Source: Carex sylvatica (taxonomy: Eukaryota > Streptophyta > Magnoliopsida > Poales > Cyperaceae). From it: DNA of 46,973 nt. Positions within the stretch are counted from its first letter, which is position 1; each line of letters begins with the position of its first letter. This document shows, piece by piece, positions 11,473 to 22,025 of this stretch. The stretch spans positions 1 through 46,973 of the forward strand of contig CAXKVR010000767.1 of the NCBI GenBank assembly GCA_964058845.1. The letters are read 5' to 3'. The position numbers were made by a program, and so were the translations under genes. The notes under the pieces were generated by a model. That model was given only the letters and a program-made list of their open reading frames with translations. It was not told the origin of the DNA and did not search any database.

Positions 11473-12952
11473 ACTCTAATGTATATAGCATTAATAATTG
11501 TAACTTCGATAAATAATTTTCAAAAGAAAAAGTAATAAACCATATCACTAACTCTATCACCTTCTCTAGATAGATAGGAAAATAGTATTCGAACATTTAA
11601 AAAAATATATGATCAAAATCATCTAAACAAAATTATACTTAACAAAATAAAGTGTGCATATATATATATATATGAAATATATATCGTCCATAGACTTAGA
11701 TTTTGTCTCCCGCGAATTGGTCCCTAAAAGTTCCCCTGATGCTAATAGTCAAAAAAGTTATACAAAAGTAACGTTCAAAGCATGTAAAAATTGAGAATCA
11801 TTTTTGTCATTTTGTCTTTATCTCTCCCATTTAACGTTGCCTCTCTGTTTCTCAAACTCACCCTTTCCTTGCATCATGATGCACGGAATATCTCCAGCCA
11901 AGCTGCCTCTCTGTCTCCACTTCCTCTCCCTTCCTAAGACCATATCCGCCTCTTCTCAGCCTCCGCATCTTCTCTTTCTCAGCGTTGTGCACCGTCAAGA
12001 TCTAACGAGGAGAGCGCGGTGCACTGTTGAGATCCAGCGAGAAGAGCATGGTGCACCGTCGAGATCCGATGTGATCCGACACAATCTTACCTCGTCTCCG
12101 ATGAGATCCGACGGGGAGAGCATGGTGCACCGTCGGAGAGGGTCCATGCTAGCCCACGAAGGTTGTTAGAGTGCAATATATGAATGCTTTATTAGTTAGA
12201 TATGAATGCTTCATTAGTTAGATATGAATGCTTCATTAGTTAGATATGAATGCTTCATTAGTTAGATGTGAATATTTCATACCTTCAAATATGAATACTT
12301 CATACATTCAAGAATGAATAGTGCTAGTGTCAGGTGTGAATACTTACTATAAAAAAAGACTAAGTGAAGAGGTCTTGGAAGAGATGTCCCATAAGAGGTG
12401 TCTAATTTTGAATTGTATAAATTATTTTGTATATGTATGAATACTTTATTAATTAGATATGAATACTTTATTAATTAGATATGAATACTTTATTTGTTAT
12501 ATATGAATACTTCATTATTTAGATATGAATAATTCATTGTATAGATTCGCTGTAGTAGTCTCCAATCTTGGCAAATGTTGCTTCAGACAGTTGTGATCTC
12601 CAATTCAGGCTATCAGATTTCGTCAGTGGTCTCTCTGGTCGTTACTGGCCCTCAAGATTAATGGTTCCCTCCAGTTTGTGTTTACATATGACGAATATTA
12701 TAGATAATAAGTATAAATACTATAAATTCGTAGGTATGAATACTATACGTTTTGACGATGAATAAAATTACATTAATTCTGCTTATTGGCGGTAGTTACC
12801 ATGTGCACGTTAGTTACTGGTTCCTCGTTGTACTTTTTTTTTAATCTTTTAGTGCGGAAGACAGATAAAAAACAGAATGAAAGATACTGTTAGTCGTTCC
12901 CTAATTATATATGTGCCACCACCAGAAAGGAAACCCTTCAAACCGATTCGAC
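11473..12952. repeat. Intergenic region with GC-rich 33-bp repeats and 22-bp minisatellites
   Basis: About 11986-12140 is unusually GC-rich and holds imperfect ~33-bp direct repeats of the type 'gtgcaccgtcgagatcc..cgag.agagc'; this generates an open frame (11804-12169) that looks non-biological. About 12178-12262 is a 22-bp tandem repeat ('tatgaatgcttcattagtta') of four units, degenerating further on. A related block ('tatgaatactttattaatta') recurs at about 12436-12535. No gene is supported before 12953. The promoter of the peptide gene copy 1 should lie in the last few hundred bases. Confidence 0.6.
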
Positions 12953-13383
12953 ATGGCAATGAAAGCTCTTTCAATGCTCTGCATTTTCTTCCTACATTTT
13001 AACACCTCTTTTGTTTTCCATTTTGCGGAGGGCACTCGAACCCTGGAAGAAAGCAAGGCTGGTGATAATCTTTCTCTTTCTGTGTTCAAATTAAACATTG
13101 AATCACACTATGAAAGTATTTAATATTTCTTGAATCGACTTTTAAGTCTTTAAGCCAGATTTTTTCAATATATTTCTATAAGAGATAAGTCATAAATTAA
13201 GTTTCAATTCTTCATACATGAAAAATAAATAAAAGAATGTGTTCTGTTGGCGGACAACTAGATACATATATATAGTGTTTTAAAATACAGTTTTATTCAT
13301 GCATGCAGATGGTCACTGCATATCGCATATGCGGATTTTCATGCGAATTTTAAAATAAAAATTCACGTATGTATATATATGAG

Positions 13384-13781
13384 GTTGGCTACTATGCTTA
13401 TATAAACTCATTTTTGTGTTTCCAATATCAAAATGGTCGATCTGAACCGTTAGATGTGATATCTATATTGAAATGTGCTAGGAGACCAAATTTTACATTT
13501 AAAATTTTTTTTTTTACTATTTATTAAGCCAATTTGAATATCTCTGATCCAACGGTGGCTTCTGATTTTACTGTTTTGATAAGCCACCGTTGGATCAGCG
13601 ATTTTCAAAGTGGCTTAATAAATAGTAAAAAAAATTCAGAAAAATATAAAATTTGGTCTCCAAGCAGATTTCAATATAGAGATCACATCTAACGGTTCAG
13701 ATTGACCATTTGGACATTGGAAACACAAAAATGAGTTATAAGCATATGTGGGGATATGCTTATATAAGCATAGTAGCCAAC
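13384..13781. mobile_element. Foldback MITE 'A' (~398 bp) nested in the hAT element
   Basis: Begins GTTGGCTACTATGCTTATAT and ends with the reverse complement ATATAAGCATAGTAGCCAAC. The two arms pair along their full length, including 'gatctgaaccgttagatgtg' and 'ggagaccaaattttacattt'. The centre has an almost perfect hairpin built on 'ccaacggtggct'. The same ends recur at 42366-43204, so this is a multicopy family. Confidence 0.85.
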
Positions 13782-13799
13782 TTTGTATATATATAGTAA

Positions 13800-15705
13800 A
13801 AAAAATTGCTGATCCGATGGTCCAGAAAATTTTACTGTTTTTTATTGTTCACAGCAAAACAGCAATTTTAAAAAATGCTTAATAAATAGTAAAAAAATTC
13901 CAAAAAATGTAAAATTTGGTCTCTAAGTACATTTCAATATAGAGATCACATCTAATGGTTCGGATCGGTCATTTGGACTTTAAAAATGAAAATATGGCGT
14001 AGAGTACAAACGCTTGGTTAGCCACGGCTCACCCAAGTCCATCTCATATAGAGTTGGGCTAAAATGAGCCATGGCTTATTTCGTGTTGGTGAGCCATGGC
14101 TCAGTTTAGCCATTTTGAAAATTCAAACAACCGATCCGAACTGTTCATCTTGTTCTCCATATTGAAATGTGCTTGGAGACCAAATTTTATATTTTTTTGT
14201 ATTTTTTTACTATTTATTAAGCATTTTTTTAAAATTACTGATCCGATAGTCCAGAAAATTTTACTGTTTACAGCAAAACAACAATTTTGAAAAATGTTTA
14301 ATAAATAGTAACAAAATTCCAAAAATTATAAAATTTGGTCTCCAAGTACATTTCAATATAGAGATCATATCTAACGGTTTGGATCGGTCGTTTGGACTTT
14401 CAAAATGAAAATATGGCATAGAGTACAAATGCTTGGTGAGCCATGGCTCACCCAAGTCCATCTCATATAGAGTTGGGCTAAAATGAGCCATGGCTTATTT
14501 CGTGTTGGTGAGCAATGGCTCAGTTTAGCCATTTTGAAAATTCAAACAACCGATCCGAACCGTTCATCTTGTTCTCCATATTGAAATGTGCTTGGAGACC
14601 AAATTTTATAATTTTTTGAATTTTTTTACTGTTTATTAAGCTTTTTTTTAAATTGCTGATCCGATAGTCTAGAAAAATTTACTGTTCACAGCAAAACAAC
14701 AATTTTAAAAAATGCTTAATAAATAGTAAAAAAAATTCCAAAAAATATAAAATTTGGTCTCCAAGCACATTTCAATATAGAGATCACATCTAACGGTTCG
14801 GATCGGTCGTTTGGACTTTCAAAATGAAAATATGGCATAGAGTACAAATGCTTGGTGAGCCATGGCTCACCCAAGTCCATCTCATATATAGTTGGGTTAA
14901 AATGAGCCGTGGGTTATTTCGTGTTGGTGAGCCATGGCTCATTTTAGCCATTTTGAAAATTCAAATAACCGATCCGAACCGTTCATCTTGTTCTCCATAT
15001 TGGAATGTACTTGGAAACCAAATTTTATATTTTTTTGAATTTTTTTACTATTTATTAAGCATTTTTTAAAATTACTGATCCGATGGTCCAGAAAATTTTA
15101 TTATTTTTTACTGTTCACAGCAAAACAGCAATTTTAAAAAATACTTAATAAATAGTAAAAAAATTCCAAAAAATATAAAATTTGGTCTCCAAGCACATTT
15201 CAATATAGAGATCACATCTAACAGTTCGGATCGATCGTTTGGACTTTCAAAATGAAAATATGGCGTAGAGTACAAGCGCTTGGTGAGCCATGGCTCACCC
15301 AAGTCCATCTCATATAGAGTTGGGCTAAAATGAGCCATGACTCATTTTAGCCATTTTAAAAATTCAAACAACTGATCCGAACCGTTCATCTTGTTCTCCA
15401 TATTGAAATGTACTTGGAGACCAAATTTTATATTTTTTTGAATTTTTTACTATTTATTAAGCATTTTTTTAAATTGCTGATCCGATAGTCCAGAAAATTT
15501 TACTGTTTTTTACTGTTCACAGCAAAACAGTAATTTTAAAAAATGCTTAATAAATAGTAAAAACATTCCAAAAAATATAAAATTTGGTCTCCAAGCACAT
15601 TTCAATATAGAGATCACATCTAACGGTTCGGATCGATCGTTTTGACTTTCAAAATGAAAATATGGCGTAGAGTACAAATGCTTGGTGAGCCATGGCTCAC
15701 CCAAG

Positions 15706-15712
<7 letters not shown>
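13800..15712. repeat. Tandem array of ~420-bp palindromic units (one partial plus four)
   Basis: The anchor 'gcttggtgagccatggctca' (with variants) occurs at 14012, 14431, 14850, 15278 and 15680, giving periods of 419, 419, 428 and 402 bp. Each unit is itself an inverted repeat: left arm 'gatccgaaccgttcatcttg ... ggagaccaaatttta', centre 'ctgatccgatggtccag ... cagcaaaacag', right arm complementary to the left. The 402-bp unit lacks a ~26-bp piece near 15330. The ends of the units also carry the short palindrome 'gagccatggctc'. Apparent reading frames on both strands recur with the repeat and are by-products of it. Confidence 0.9.

Positions 15713-15740
<28 letters not shown>
15713..15740. repeat. 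(AT)n microsatellite
   Basis: A pure run of alternating AT lies between the tandem array and the next foldback element; many foldback elements in this window abut AT runs. Confidence 0.9.
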
Positions 15741-15743
<3 letters not shown>

Positions 15744-16144
15744 CTAATATGCTTTTGGAACCATATGGACCGAAGTGCTTACGGTCCAAATTTGAAATTT
15801 TAAAACTCAAAAAGTCGATCGGAACCGTTCATCTTGTTCTACATATTAATATGTTCTTTGAGACCAAATTTTACATTTTTCTAAATTTTGTTACTATTTA
15901 TTAAGCCACTTTGAAAATCGCTGATCCAAGAGTGACTTAACCAAACAGTAAAACCGTTGGATCAATGATTTTCAAAGTGGCTTAATAAATAGTAAAAAAA
16001 TCAGAAAAATGTAAAATTTGGTCTCCAAGCACATATTAATATGGAGAACAAGATGAACGGTTCCGATCGACTTTTTGAGTTTTGAAATTTCAAATTTGGA
16101 CCGCAAGCACTTCGGTCCATATGCTTTTGAAAGCATATTAGCCA
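15741..16144. mobile_element. Foldback MITE 'D' (~404 bp)
   Basis: Starts TGGCTAATATGCTTTTGGAA and ends with the complement AAGCATATTAGCCA. The arms contain 'ggaccgaagtgcttacggtc' and its complement, plus the shared 'cgatcggaaccgttcatctt' core. The loop holds 'aaccaaacagtaaaaccgtt'. It is flanked by an AT run on the left and CT/AT runs (about 16147-16180) on the right. Confidence 0.85.
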
Positions 16145-16149
16145 CTCTA

Positions 16150-16180
<31 letters not shown>

Positions 16181-16481
16181 TTATATTCATATATTTGAAT
16201 TTATTACCACATAATGACATAATCAACAATAGTTTTTTAATATTTTTTCTATAAATTTTGATTAAAATACAATCAAATTATCAAATTAAATAATTAAAAT
16301 TAAATAATTAATCAAGCACAAATAAATACGTCAACTACAACCAGATTATGCATAAATTCAGTTTACCACAAACAAATTGACAACACTAGTTAAACTTAAA
16401 AAGTACGATAAGGCTAACAGTACAAAATACAAATAACATAAGTGAATCATAAGTTTAAACTAAAGTACTAGATTACCCTTA
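16145..16481. other. Microsatellites and 3' flank of the hAT transposase gene
   Basis: A (CT)n/(AT)n tract occupies about 16147-16180. The rest is AT-rich and lies downstream of the minus-strand transposase stop. No further gene is seen. Confidence 0.6.
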
Positions 16482-18558
16482 TTCCTCCACTAGTACACGT
16501 AAATCAAATTCTTCTTCATTATTATCATCATCATCATCATCTATGTCATCAGTTGTAGAGGAAGATGCTAAACTTGAAGCTGAATGAATTTCCTCGGGCA
16601 AATCTAAGGATCGACCCCTTGTCCAATCCCTCACATGTTCATCTTGCTCTTCTTCTCTTGCACGCAATGAATCACATTTTTTCAAAATCTTTCGATCATT
16701 TATGCGTGCATTGAATTGAACAAAAACTATATCATTAAGACGTTGTACTTCTTACTTGCCCATCTTCTTTGAATGGGTCTGTACATGTCAAGGAAAATTA
16801 ATTAATATGTCTACAAAGAACAATAAAGTGCCCTCTTCCAATTATGATATTAATGATCTATTCTAACTTTCTAAGTTTCTATAGAGAGAAAAAAACATTA
16901 CCCATTCAAATGTGCTCCAATTTCTTTCGCATCCAGAAGCACTACATGTCAAACTAAGTATTTTGATAGCCATAGCTTGTAAGTAAGGACTTTCTGAACC
17001 ATAGAGACTCCACCAATGAGTTGTCAATACAAAAAAAAATAAGAGGATTCAAGTAGCTGCTTTACAAATATTAGTTACTGCTTGCTGCTTCATATGCTTT
17101 ATAATTTTTTGCATAATAATCAAATCTGGATTGAAGTGTGCCTTATTATATAAATTTAGACAAATATTTATAAAGCCCTAAAAAGGTGAAAGAAAAATAA
17201 AAACCTGGATTGAATGCTTCGTCATTAGTTTCTCTCTGTCTCTTTGCCATTGGTTTTGCAAACTGTCCAATTGAGTTTTGAAAGTTGCGAATTTCAACGG
17301 TCATGACAATATCTTGAACCTTTGGATCCGAATAGAACCTTACAACACAATTAGAAATAGCATCCATAATAGAAGGGTCCGTTTTAATCTCTTCAAAATC
17401 CTTATAAAAATAATAGGGATTGAGGTAGTACGCTGCTTTATGGAGCTCTTGATCAAGTCTACCCTTCATTCCATCAACAATTGCCTTTACATAATGCTCG
17501 AACACATCTTCATTGTATCTAAAAGCCACTTTTATCTCCTTTATTGCATCTTTCAAACCTCCATAAACAAATCTCATTGGTTGCTTCTCTTCACCATCGA
17601 TAATGCGAAGAAGAAGAACTAATGGCAAGAAAAATTTGGTGGCTAATGCCACTGATTTTCAAAAATTATTGGTGGCAACAACATCTGACATCTTTCTTGC
17701 ATTGTCAGAAAACTTCCTTCTCTTTTTCTTAGAACTTTCTATCAAATTAGTATATTCATAAGAAAGGAAAAAAAAACGCCGCAATTGTGACTTCTTTTGT
17801 GAAATGCTATCTAAGGCGAGAAAGAAAGTAGCAAACTGTGTAGCTCCGGGTCACACAATCTGTTTATTGTCCGTATGTACACGCATCAAAGATAGTACCT
17901 GATGGTGATTGTAGATAAAATTGGTGATCTATTTAGTTTGTATGATTGCATCACTTATCTCTTTCTGCTTTGAGATGCTCTCCAACATCAAATCAATGCT
18001 ATGTGCTGCACATGAGGTCTAATAAATCGTGGGTGTTTTGCCATAAACAATTTAGCAGCTTTATATTTGCTACAGCATTATCTGCCATAAACATGAAGCA
18101 CATTCTCCTCCCTAACTTGTTGCTTCCACGACCCTTTGTCTTTCACCAAATTCACCGGCTTCTTGAGCCGTGATCGCTTACTCTTTGTCTCCAACTCTTC
18201 TGACTCAAAACCCTCACCAATTATATTGACATATGCTGTTAAATCTTCTCTTGCCATCTTTTTATCTTCTTGTTTCTTTTTAAATGTCTCCAAATACTCT
18301 CTCATTTCTCTTTGCACTTCTGGATCGGCTTCAGGGCATTTTTTTTATATTACCTTTGATCCCTGCAAGATGATTTTTCAACCTGTTTATTCCTCCCTTA
18401 TTAGTTTGATTGCACAACATACACTTGATTGTATTTGTGTCATTCTTATTCGTCAACCTCTCATACTTCCAATCGAGATCATTTGAGTTTAATGGCATAT
18501 ACAACTTTGAATTAATAGAATCTGAGTTTGACATTGCATGAGAACCAGAACTGGACAT
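16482..18558 (-). pseudogene. hAT transposase, decayed (BED finger to hATC domain)
   Basis: Cut-and-paste transposase of the surrounding element. Reading from ATG 18558: a BED-type zinc finger (DLDWKYERLT ... CMLCNQTNKGG ... RLKNHLAG), a basic linker region (18317-18078), then a DUF659-like core at about 17650-18050 with AKHPRFIRPH and FIYNHHQVL split across frames. Next comes a 168-codon open block (17652-17146) with the usual hAT segment RLDQELHKAAYYLNPYYFY, then the C-terminal dimerisation domain as WWSLYGSESPYLQA and CERNWSTFEW (about 16902-17015). A GT-AG intron (16901-16779) leads to THSKKMG and an acidic tail ending at 16482. A TAA at 16752-16754 and several frameshifts between 17650 and 18330 show that the gene is dead. 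It lies antisense to the host gene whose intron it occupies. Confidence 0.9.
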
Positions 18559-19290
18559 AATCCTATTAAAAAAAAAACAAGCATCAATCTAAGAAAACTT
18601 TAATTTCAATCTAAGAGAATAGTCTGATACAACTTCAATCTAAAAAATGTAAAAAATAGTAGAGAAGCTATTTACAACTTCAATCTAAAAAAACAAATTC
18701 GATTTTGTATTTGTTTGATTGAATAGTCAATAGTCTGATACAAAGAACTAGAGAAGCTGTTTACAACTTTAAATTGTAACATTTTTAAGTTCAACTAACT
18801 TGTCTAAACAATTTATGAATTTGCAAACACAATCTAAGAGAGGAAGAAAAAAGAGACCTGGAGAGTGAAGGTGGTCGGTGGAGAGGCACTGGAGATAGGG
18901 CGATAAGTGGCGGAGGTGGTCGGTGGAGAGACGGAGATAGGGCGATCAGTAGAGGAGGTTGTCGATGGAGAGACAGAGAGATCAGTGGAGGAGGAGAAAT
19001 GCGATCAGTGGAGACTGGAGATTCGAGAGGAGCCGCTGGAGATTTGAGAGAAGCGTGAGTGTTTGGAGGAGAGCAGAGACAGATTCGATCAAATTTGGGC
19101 TGGAACTAAGTGCATAATACATCCGCATTTTTAATCCGCATATGCGGTTTTCAATCCGCATGGCCGCATATTTGGACCGCATATGCGGTTCCATGATCAA
19201 AATCACATGAGAGGACTATATGGTCATTTTGAACACAGCTGCCGATTACATACACATATGCGACCCATGCTGCCGCATTTTAAAACATTG
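18559..19290. other. hAT 5' (transposase-side) terminal region
   Basis: This segment between the transposase start and the right TIR should carry the transposase promoter. It includes a purine-rich repeated block at about 18880-18990 ('ggtcggtggagag' repeated) and the palindromic CCGCATATGCGG motifs at 19133-19192. No separate gene is supported. Confidence 0.6.
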
Positions 19291-19547
19291 CATATATATA
19301 GTGTTTATGATCTGCATTTGTACATGAGATTGAAAGTTCAATTATGATTACCATTTGCCACCACCCAATTGATAGACACATAATTAATTAAGGGCTTCTT
19401 CTCCATTTTACATATAAATAGTTTAGGTCTAGTTTGTCGTCTCCTTGTTAATTTTCAGTCTGAACTAATATTTTTATATTAATTTTGCAAGATACAGGTA
19501 TCACCTATAATCCAATCCCTCAACTAGTTGGCCAACCATATATATAG

Positions 19548-20544
19548 ACCTCAGCCACGCTGTAATATATACCGTTGCCCACCTCCTGAAGCAAAGCCAT
19601 AGAAGATTAATTCATAATTGATCGAAAGGGTTGAATAACCGTATTCGAAGAACATAATTTTAAGTGAAATTAATACATGTATTAAGTGAAGTTAATACAT
19701 GTATTAATTAAGTGAAATTAATACATAGTTTTAAGTGAAATTAATACATGTAACATAGTTTTAATGTGTACACAGTACACACGCTATGTATGTCTTCGTG
19801 CCAAATGAATAAATTTCTGCGTGTGATAAAAAATGAGTTGTGAAATTTATATGATACATAATCCTTGTACCGTTGGAACATTCCTGTGCAATAACTATAA
19901 ATTTATTTTCTTATGATAACACACATGGCCTTTTATCATTGAATGAGATTTATTAACTTTGCCCCAGTGGATCAAGATTCGTCAATTGGTATACCCATTA
20001 TTCTCCTTATATAGATGGACCGGGCACAAAATATTAAAGTGAATTTCAGCAGAGCCAAACTCAATACAGAGCATATTGAGGCAGTTATCTGGGGTGATAC
20101 AGATTCTTCAGAGATAGCATGTGCTGTCAAATTCTAGAATATCTGAAAGGGCAAAAAAAATTCAGAGGATTTATTGATTCTAAGTCGCGAACGATTCATA
20201 AAGTGCGTTTGACTTTATACTAAGTTAATTCGAATGTTTAAAATTTTTACATATAAATGCATCACTCGTAAAATAGATGGATTTCAACAGTTCGATTCAT
20301 TATTTTGAAACCAATTTGATGAATTTTGAATTTAAACTCACCAAACACTTTGATGAACTTAAGAACACCCTAATTATTCTACTCCATCTTTTAATATTTC
20401 AAAAAGATTAGAAAACTAGATAGTTCCTGACCTCCTGTCCTATTTATGTTGATTTATATTTTATTCAAAAAAAAGTTGTTTCTATCCCATTTATTGCAGC
20501 CCCTATCGTATGGAGAGTACAATTCCTTTTAGTCAATTATGTAT
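19548..20544. other. 3' flank of copy 1 and upstream start of copy 2
   Basis: From 19548 to about 19970 the sequence aligns with the 3' flank of copy 2 (22026-22340), for example 'ccatagaagattaat' and 'tcttatg.taaca', so the duplication unit included downstream DNA. About 19657-19755 is a short tandem repeat of 'aagtgaaattaatacatgta'. About 20470-20540 matches the upstream region of the last copy ('gttgtttctatcccatttat'), marking the start of the copy 2 promoter unit. No other gene is seen. Confidence 0.6.
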
Positions 20545-21070
20545 TTTTTTTTTTTTAAAAGTGGAGATATCCATCAATTTTATATAGAAACTAAAATGTC
20601 TGACATGGTATTCAAAAGAGATACCAATATCAAATACATATAGTATTACAAATATTACAAAATGATACTAGTCTGAAAAACACAAAAAATAGCTGTATAT
20701 CTAAAATACCAGCAATACAGACAACTTAGAAAATCCACACACAAACTAACAAGAAACAAATCACGTAAAGAACTAATAATCGAGCTAATTTCTCTCAATT
20801 AACTTGATCCTCTTCACTCTGTTCTTCTTCAAACATTGGATTTTGGTGGCTGCTACCTGTGCTGTGCCTGAACTGCTGGCCTCCTCCTCCATTAACATGT
20901 CTGGTACGTCCTTAACATCACAGGGAGTCATTAGAATTAATTTAAGAAAAAAATAATTAGTTCTAGATTGACACCAGAAAGTGATTAAAAATAAATTTTA
21001 GTAGCTATACTCTTAATTGGTAAAGGATCAATTAAGTAATTAATACAACAAAAACCGCACTCTCAAACTG
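20545..21070 (-). mobile_element. Retroposed sequence with poly(A) tail inserted in the copy 2 promoter
   Basis: On the minus strand this segment ends in a run of 13 A, directly at the point where copy 2 upstream DNA stops matching the upstream DNA of the last copy. The match resumes at about 21085. The 5' part (about 20930-20790) reads openly as GGGGQQFRHSTGSSHQNP...EEDQVN and then a stop, as if it were the last exon of a gene or retroelement followed by a 3' UTR. I do not recognise the product, and a TSD was not found. It could be a LINE 3' end or a processed gene copy. Confidence 0.5.
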
Positions 21071-21386
21071 TAAAGAGTTCAGACTTTTCGCTTATTCTCT
21101 AGAAAAAAATATCATGTTCAAAACGACAAACCCAGAGAGTTAACTTTGACTGAGATCAATCGAGGAATAGTCGAATAGATACAATTCAAGTGAAAAAAAA
21201 AAAAATGAAAAATAGATGGCAAGATATATCGGATGCAGAAATTTCAAATGTGTGGGACCAAACAGAGACCAATGACTTGTGGAAATTTTAGCGAAGAAAG
21301 GACCGAGTTTTAATAAAGATGAGTTAATGAAAAAAATGAAAAAAATGAAAAAAACATAGGTACATATGCGAAATTTCACACGGGTC

Positions 21387-21396
21387 TATATATATT
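21387..21396 (+). promoter_or_regulatory. Probable TATA box of RALF-like copy 2
   Basis: TATATATATT lies about 80 bp before the start codon. It sits in a block that aligns with the upstream region of the last copy, whose TATATATA (38537) occupies the equivalent place. Confidence 0.6.
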
Positions 21397-21469
21397 GGAA
21401 TCATTGGGTGGTTATATATGTACCAATCTTACAAATTCAGAATTTAAACAACTGCAAGCGGTATTCCAA

Positions 21470-22025
21470 ATGGCAATAAAAGCCCCTCCAATGCTCTGTA
21501 TCATTATCTTCCTACTTTTTAGCACCTCTCTCGTTTTCCCTACTGCAGAGGGCACTCGAATCCTAGAAGAAAGCAAGGCTGGTAATCTTAATTTCTCTTT
21601 CCCTGCTGTGGTTTTCCCTACTTTTGTTTGAAATCTTGGCAGCAGCTGCCAATTAGTTAGAACTGTAAGCTGTGAGCCAAAATTTTGAATTTAATTACTC
21701 CTACAAGTTTCAATTAAGTTAAATTTTTTGATACATGCAAAAACGGATGTGTATATACTGTTGGCAAACTACCTAATGATTATATATGGTTTGCATTTGT
21801 ACATGAGATTAGAATCAACTATAATTAACATCACTCAATATAATTAATGACGTTATTTCTTTTTCATTTTATATTTTGCATGATACAGGTATCTCGTATG
21901 GTAACTTAAACCCTTCTAACCCTAACAGGCCCGCAGTAACCACACCGCCTGGCCAACCATACACTCATCCAGCTCCGGGCTGTAGTACATCCTACCATTG
22001 CACTCATTCTGAAGCAAACCCATAG
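21470..22025 (+). CDS. RALF-like secreted cysteine-poor peptide, copy 2 (82 aa, two exons)
   Basis: Probable secreted signalling peptide; RALF peptides act in the cell wall space on CrRLK1L receptor kinases such as FERONIA. Exon 1 21470-21581, intron 21582-21888 (GT-AG, 307 bp, phase 1), exon 2 21889-22025. A hydrophobic signal peptide (LCIIIFLLFSTSLVFPTAEG) is followed by TRILEESKAG. The mature part begins GISYGNLNPSNPNRP, resembling the YISY-x-L start of RALFs, and contains GQPYTHPAPGCSTSYHC. The C-x5-C pair and preceding PY correspond to the RALF C-terminal motif. The first cysteine pair of canonical RALFs is absent (VTTP in its place), and no RRxL S1P protease site is visible. The in-frame ATG at 21395 would add a non-hydrophobic leader; 21470 fits the paralogues. 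The RALF assignment is an inference; another cysteine-rich peptide family is possible. Confidence 0.65.

Larger units (their letters stand above)
13265..19298. mobile_element. hAT DNA transposon (13273-19290, 6,018 bp) with 8-bp TSD CATATATA
   Basis: The left end TAGTGTTTTAAAATACAG and the right end (reverse complement CAATGTTTTAAAATGCGG) match at 14 of 18 positions. They are flanked by exact 8-bp copies of CATATATA at 13265-13272 and 19291-19298, the TSD length of hAT elements. Both subterminal regions carry GCATATGCGG-type motifs (13325-13335; CCGCATATGCGG at about 19135-19146 and 19180-19191), candidate transposase-binding repeats. Inside are foldback MITEs and a tandem palindromic array (13384-16144) and a decayed minus-strand transposase gene (16482-18558). 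The element sits in the intron of the RALF-like copy 1. Confidence 0.93.
12953..19547 (+). pseudogene. RALF-like secreted peptide gene, copy 1: pseudogene with hAT in its intron
   Basis: Exon 1 (12953-13061) encodes a signal-peptide-like N-terminus, MAMKALSMLCIFFLHF..., followed by EGTRTLEESKAG, nearly identical to copies 2 and 4. The splice donor (G|GTGATAAT) and the acceptor (GATACAG|GT at 19498) are conserved and give a phase-1 intron. Exon 2 starts GITYNPI, matching the GISYGNL of copy 2, but hits TAG at 19545-19547 before the C-terminal cysteine region. The DNA beyond that stop still aligns with the copy 2 exon to about 19600, so the truncation arose by mutation. The hydrophobic core of the signal peptide has also gained His and Asn. 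The intron measures 6,436 bp, of which 6,026 bp is the hAT element plus one TSD copy; the ancestral intron was about 410 bp. Very probably dead. Confidence 0.7.

Noticed and set aside
11804..12169. 121-codon frame in a GC-rich patch
   Set aside because: The patch is made of imperfect 33-bp direct repeats and the product has low complexity without a domain.
12178..12535. Regularly spaced short repeats considered as a CRISPR-like array
   Set aside because: Units are contiguous 22-bp tandem repeats without unique spacers, in a plant nuclear context.
14101..15704. Repeated 64-81-codon frames on both strands with similar proteins (…SILKC.WRPNFI…)
   Set aside because: They recur with the 419-bp palindromic units and appear on both strands because the units are inverted repeats; no start context, splice sites or domain.
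17278..18486. Plus-strand frames at 17278-17622 and 18136-18486
   Set aside because: Antisense shadows of the hAT transposase.
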